A DNA stretch of 64,000 nucleotides from contig NZ_JBHFNP010000283.1 of assembly GCF_041929235.1 (NCBI RefSeq), positions 1 through 64,000 on the forward strand, given 5' to 3'. This document shows positions 61,689 through 64,000 of this stretch, in pieces. The DNA is from Microseira sp041929235 (GTDB taxonomy: Bacteria > Cyanobacteriota > Cyanobacteriia > Cyanobacteriales > Aerosakkonemataceae). Numbering within the stretch: position 1 is the stretch's first letter; each line of letters opens with the position of its first letter. A model generated the notes under the pieces. It was not told the DNA's origin. It ran no database searches and saw only the letters and a list, made by a program, of their open reading frames with translations. A program made the translations under genes and the position numbers.

Positions 61689-62549
61689 TAAAATCCGTCG
61701 GGCGAGTTGGATATGCAAGTTGTGGCTTGCTTTGTAAGCTAAGAAGTGAGCAATGGGGAAACTTCCCAATAAGCTCAAGTCGCCTACTAAGTCTAAGATT
61801 TTATGACGCACTGGCTCATTTGCAAATCTTAAGGTCGGATTAATCCAGCCATCTGGACCGCAAACGAGGGCGTTGTCTAAACTGCCACCTTTGATTAAAC
61901 CTTTGGCGCGTAACTCGTCGATTTGGTGGAGTAAACCAAAGGTGCGGGCGGGCGCGATCGCTTCAGAAAAACTTTCGCGGCTTGGTGACCAACTATACCA
62001 CTGATTGCCCATCGCGGGTAGGTCGAAGTCGATTCCGTAGCTAAAGCGCAGTTCTGGTGAGGGTATTGCCGCTACGAACGCATCGCCTTGATGTACCCAG
62101 ATTGGCTGTTGCAGGGGACCACCGGCACTCTTGTGCAGGTGTGCAGGTGAGAATATAGATTCAAATTCCCCTCTGCTCACCTGCTCCTCTGCTAATTTTG
62201 CTGCGGCGATCGCTTCACACCACATGCTTGCCGATCCATCGAGTAAAGGCACTTCCGGACCATCAATTTCGATGCGGGCGTTGTCTACACCCATTGCAGC
62301 TAAGGCAGCTAGCAGGTGTTCTACGGTGCGGACAGAAATTTCACCCTGACCTAGCTGGGTAGACAAAATCGTTTGACTCACAGCTTCCAAACGCGCAGGA
62401 ATAACAGGTTCTCCCGGCAGATCCACCCGCACAAAATAACGACCTTCTCCAGGGGATGCCGGTAGGACTCGCACTTTAGTAACAACGCCGCTGTGGAGTC
62501 CGACCCCCGATAATTCAAACATAGATGCGATCGTGCTGACCATAGACAA
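61674..62549 (-). CDS. lpxC: UDP-3-O-acyl-N-acetylglucosamine deacetylase
   Basis: The 291-residue enzyme has SGVGLHSGVVT, VEHLLAALAAMGVDNARIEI (zinc His), GGSLDNALVCG and VRHKILDLVGDLSLLG (zinc His and Asp). It deacetylates UDP-acyl-GlcNAc, the committed lipid A step. Between EAIAAAKLAEEQ and LQQPIWVHQGD lies a ~25-residue insert (VSRGEFESIFSPAHLHKSAG) encoded by intergenic-type repeat (62130-62200). The C-terminal DGNW and stop come from a CAATTAC repeat. All catalytic motifs are intact. Confidence 0.93.
   Translation of the reverse strand: MSMVSTIASMFELSGVGLHSGVVTKVRVLPASPGEGRYFVRVDLPGEPVIPARLEAVSQTILSTQLGQGEISVRTVEHLLAALAAMGVDNARIEIDGPEVPLLDGSASMWCEAIAAAKLAEEQVSRGEFESIFSPAHLHKSAGGPLQQPIWVHQGDAFVAAIPSPELRFSYGIDFDLPAMGNQWYSWSPSRESFSEAIAPARTFGLLHQIDELRAKGLIKGGSLDNALVCGPDGWINPTLRFANEPVRHKILDLVGDLSLLGSFPIAHFLAYKASHNLHIQLARRILDGNW
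62130..62200. repeat. Intergenic-type repeat in frame inside lpxC
   Basis: GCAGGTGTGCAGGTGAG, GAATATAGATTCAAAT and CCCCTCTGCTCACCTGC match the order of elements at 42363-42500 downstream of an unrelated gene. On the minus strand both loci read FESIFSP. Confidence 0.75.
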
Positions 62550-62574
62550 TTGCAGATTTCTTGACTTTACTCTT

Positions 62575-62735
62575 TTTCCTCTATCATCTTCCTTCTTCTT
62601 TCTTGGCGTCCTTGGCGTCTACCCTACGGGAAGCCGCGCTTCGCGTCTATGGCGGTTCAATAAATCTAAAATTGCAGATTTAAAATCCCAGATTTTCTCC
62701 TATTAAATCTGAAATCTAAAATCTGCAATTCTTAA
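62575..62735. repeat. TTCTTGGCGTCC and AAATCTAAAATC repeat cluster
   Basis: TTCTTGGCGTCCTTGGCG, then a GAAGCCGCGCTTCGCG inverted segment, then AAATCT units fill the gap between lpxC and the BamA-type gene. No promoter element stands out. Confidence 0.65.
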
Positions 62736-62739
62736 ATTC

Positions 62740-64000
62740 CTAAAAGCGTTCGCCGATGCCGAAGTGAAAGCGACCGTCCCCGTCATCATTTATACCGTAA
62801 TCCAGCCTAATCGGCCCTAGGGGTGATTGAATGCGGACGCCTAGACCGTAGCCGAAGCCGGTACCGGGTTTGTCCCGAATTCCGGCTGGGTTACCCGGTA
62901 CGTTGCTGGCTGTTCCCAAGTCGGAACCAAAATCGACGAATAAAGCGCCGCCGAGAAAGTTAAAAATCGGGAAGCGATATTCTGCGGTAGCTTGGACGTA
63001 ACTGCGACCGCTGCCTAAATCTCCTTCATCGTAGCCCCGCACCGAGTTCGCACCACCCAAGGAGAATGCTTCATAAGGTGGTAGGTCAAACAAAACGGTT
63101 CCCGCTTGCAGGTTAAAAGCTAGTGCTTGCGGACCTCTGGCGAAGCCCGTAAATCTTACAGGTATGTAGTAACTATAGCTACCGCGCAGCCTGGTAAGGA
63201 AAATGCTGCCCAGACCAATCGGCACCGATTGATCGACACCAACTCGGAATAAGGAACCGCTAGTGGGGCGCTGGCGGTCGTTGCGGACATCGCGCACGAG
63301 GCCAAATTGTACGGTGACTAGGTCGTCGCTGCCTTCGCCGCTGAAACTCAAATCGTTGCCGAGTTCGTCTTCTGGACTAATGTCGCCATCGCGATCGCGT
63401 ATGGAAACCCGTTGATACTGCAACCCTAAAGATGCCTGCCAGTCTGGCACGATAAAGGGATTTCTCGCCAAAGGACGGTTGAAGGTAACGCCGCCACCTA
63501 GCCGCACTATGCGCGGGCGATCGCCGTTTTCCAGTTCGACTTCTCTGTCGCCGCCGTCAAAAATCAACGAGATCGAACGCCGTCTAAAGAAGTTTACCGT
63601 GTAAGAAGTCCTGTAAGGATCGCCGCCGATCCAAGGATCGGTGAAGCGCAAGTCAAACAACAACTCCCGCTGCCCCAACTGCACTTCTGCACCCAATTTT
63701 TGGTTATTTCCGCCCACATTTTGCTGTTGATAGCTGACCGAACCAAACAACCCGCTGGCGGAACTAAATCCAGCCCCCGCCGCAATCGAACCGCTGCTTC
63801 TTTCTTTGACGTTAACCGTTACAACGGCTCTGCGGGGGTCTTGTCCTGGACTGAGGGACACCTGTACGTCTTCAAACAAACCGAGTCCAAATACGCGCCG
63901 CAAATCGCTTTGGATGCGATCGCGGTTAAATACTTGCCCCGGTTTGAGTTCCATTTCCCGCAAAATAATATACTGGCGGGTGCGGCCTCGGATCGGTCTA
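62740..64000 (-). CDS. BamA/Omp85-family outer-membrane protein (5' end outside the window)
   Basis: At least 419 codons are visible. The start of the visible part, GRTRQYIILREMELKPGQVF, is the end of a POTRA domain. Then a POTRA (LFEDVQVSLSPGQDPRRAV) and a 16-strand beta-barrel follow with QLGQRELLFDLRFTDPWIGG, SVRGYDEGDLG and a C-terminal RFHFGIGERF ending on Phe, the outer-membrane sorting signal. It inserts outer-membrane proteins (Omp85/BamA) or is a close relative. Upstream of lpxC on the same strand, the classical bamA-lpx neighbourhood. Confidence 0.92.
   Translation of the reverse strand, partial: RPIRGRTRQYIILREMELKPGQVFNRDRIQSDLRRVFGLGLFEDVQVSLSPGQDPRRAVVTVNVKERSSGSIAAGAGFSSASGLFGSVSYQQQNVGGNNQKLGAEVQLGQRELLFDLRFTDPWIGGDPYRTSYTVNFFRRRSISLIFDGGDREVELENGDRPRIVRLGGGVTFNRPLARNPFIVPDWQASLGLQYQRVSIRDRDGDISPEDELGNDLSFSGEGSDDLVTVQFGLVRDVRNDRQRPTSGSLFRVGVDQSVPIGLGSIFLTRLRGSYSYYIPVRFTGFARGPQALAFNLQAGTVLFDLPPYEAFSLGGANSVRGYDEGDLGSGRSYVQATAEYRFPIFNFLGGALFVDFGSDLGTASNVPGNPAGIRDKPGTGFGYGLGVRIQSPLGPIRLDYGINDDGDGRFHFGIGERF

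Overview
This window comes from a cyanobacterium, most likely a large-genome filamentous form. Two tiny photosystem genes are present (psaM at 39920-40015 and psbK at 51394-51531). The HIP1-type octamer GCGATCGC recurs throughout, cyanobacterial single-copy genes (psbK-tgt, lpxC-fabZ-lpxA-lpxB, glgC) are recognisable, and intergenic spacers are packed with short cyanobacterial repeats (TTACCAATTACC runs, AAATCTAAAATCT runs, GGGCAAGATGCCCACC hairpins). No rRNA, tRNA or CRISPR array was recognised.

Layout. 1-1624: decayed IS605-type element (tnpA remnant, frameshifted tnpB, right end). 2110-10481: metabolic and stress genes (glycogen debranching enzyme, two peroxiredoxins, ABC ATPase, two fasciclin proteins, S9 peptidase). 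11124-22996: a type III-D-like CRISPR effector island made of csx3, a WYL regulator facing it, and a tightly overlapping seven-gene operon (CARF protein, Cas10, Cas7, Csx10, double Cas7, Csx19, TIGR03986 RAMP). 23020-26482: YjbQ, alpha-amylase, amidase. 26735-30698: wreck of a large helicase-like gene. 30895-33975: glgC, P-loop kinase, DnaJ. 34482-38226: Calx-beta/serralysin protease gene broken by a ~400-bp insertion. 38957-44309: TerC, psaM, TPR protein, GST, bioB. 44519-50975: accessory zone with Uma2 nuclease, HicB-like/PIN pair, decayed Tse2-like toxin, HTH protein, and two DUF433/DUF5615 pairs, one of them knocked out by a 99-bp TA-flanked MITE. 51394-57073: psbK, tgt, cobS, comF and small proteins. 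57383-58717: orphan C5 cytosine methyltransferase. 58773-64000: lipid A and outer-membrane block (lpxB, lpxA, fabZ, lpxC, and a BamA/Omp85 gene that runs off the end).

How it works together. In the CRISPR island Cas10 keeps a GGDD cyclase motif but has no HD nuclease. Its likely output is cyclic oligoadenylate, sensed by the CARF protein upstream and removed by the Csx3 ring nuclease. The Cas7 plus Csx10 (with helical tail), double-Cas7, Csx19 and insertion-RAMP set resembles the parts of the fused III-D variant effector, but here Cas7 and Cas5-Cas11 are separate genes. One Cas7 gene carries an in-frame TGA. No adaptation genes, cas6 or array are in view, so crRNAs would have to come from elsewhere.

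A second theme is repeat traffic. Intergenic repeats have entered coding sequence in frame in tnpB, the debranching enzyme and lpxC, and supply the C-termini of lpxC and the methyltransferase. Several genes are freshly interrupted by a single lesion (Cas7-2x TGA, BioB TAA, tnpB 4-bp duplication, MITE in DUF5615), which suggests either recent decay or some sequencing error.
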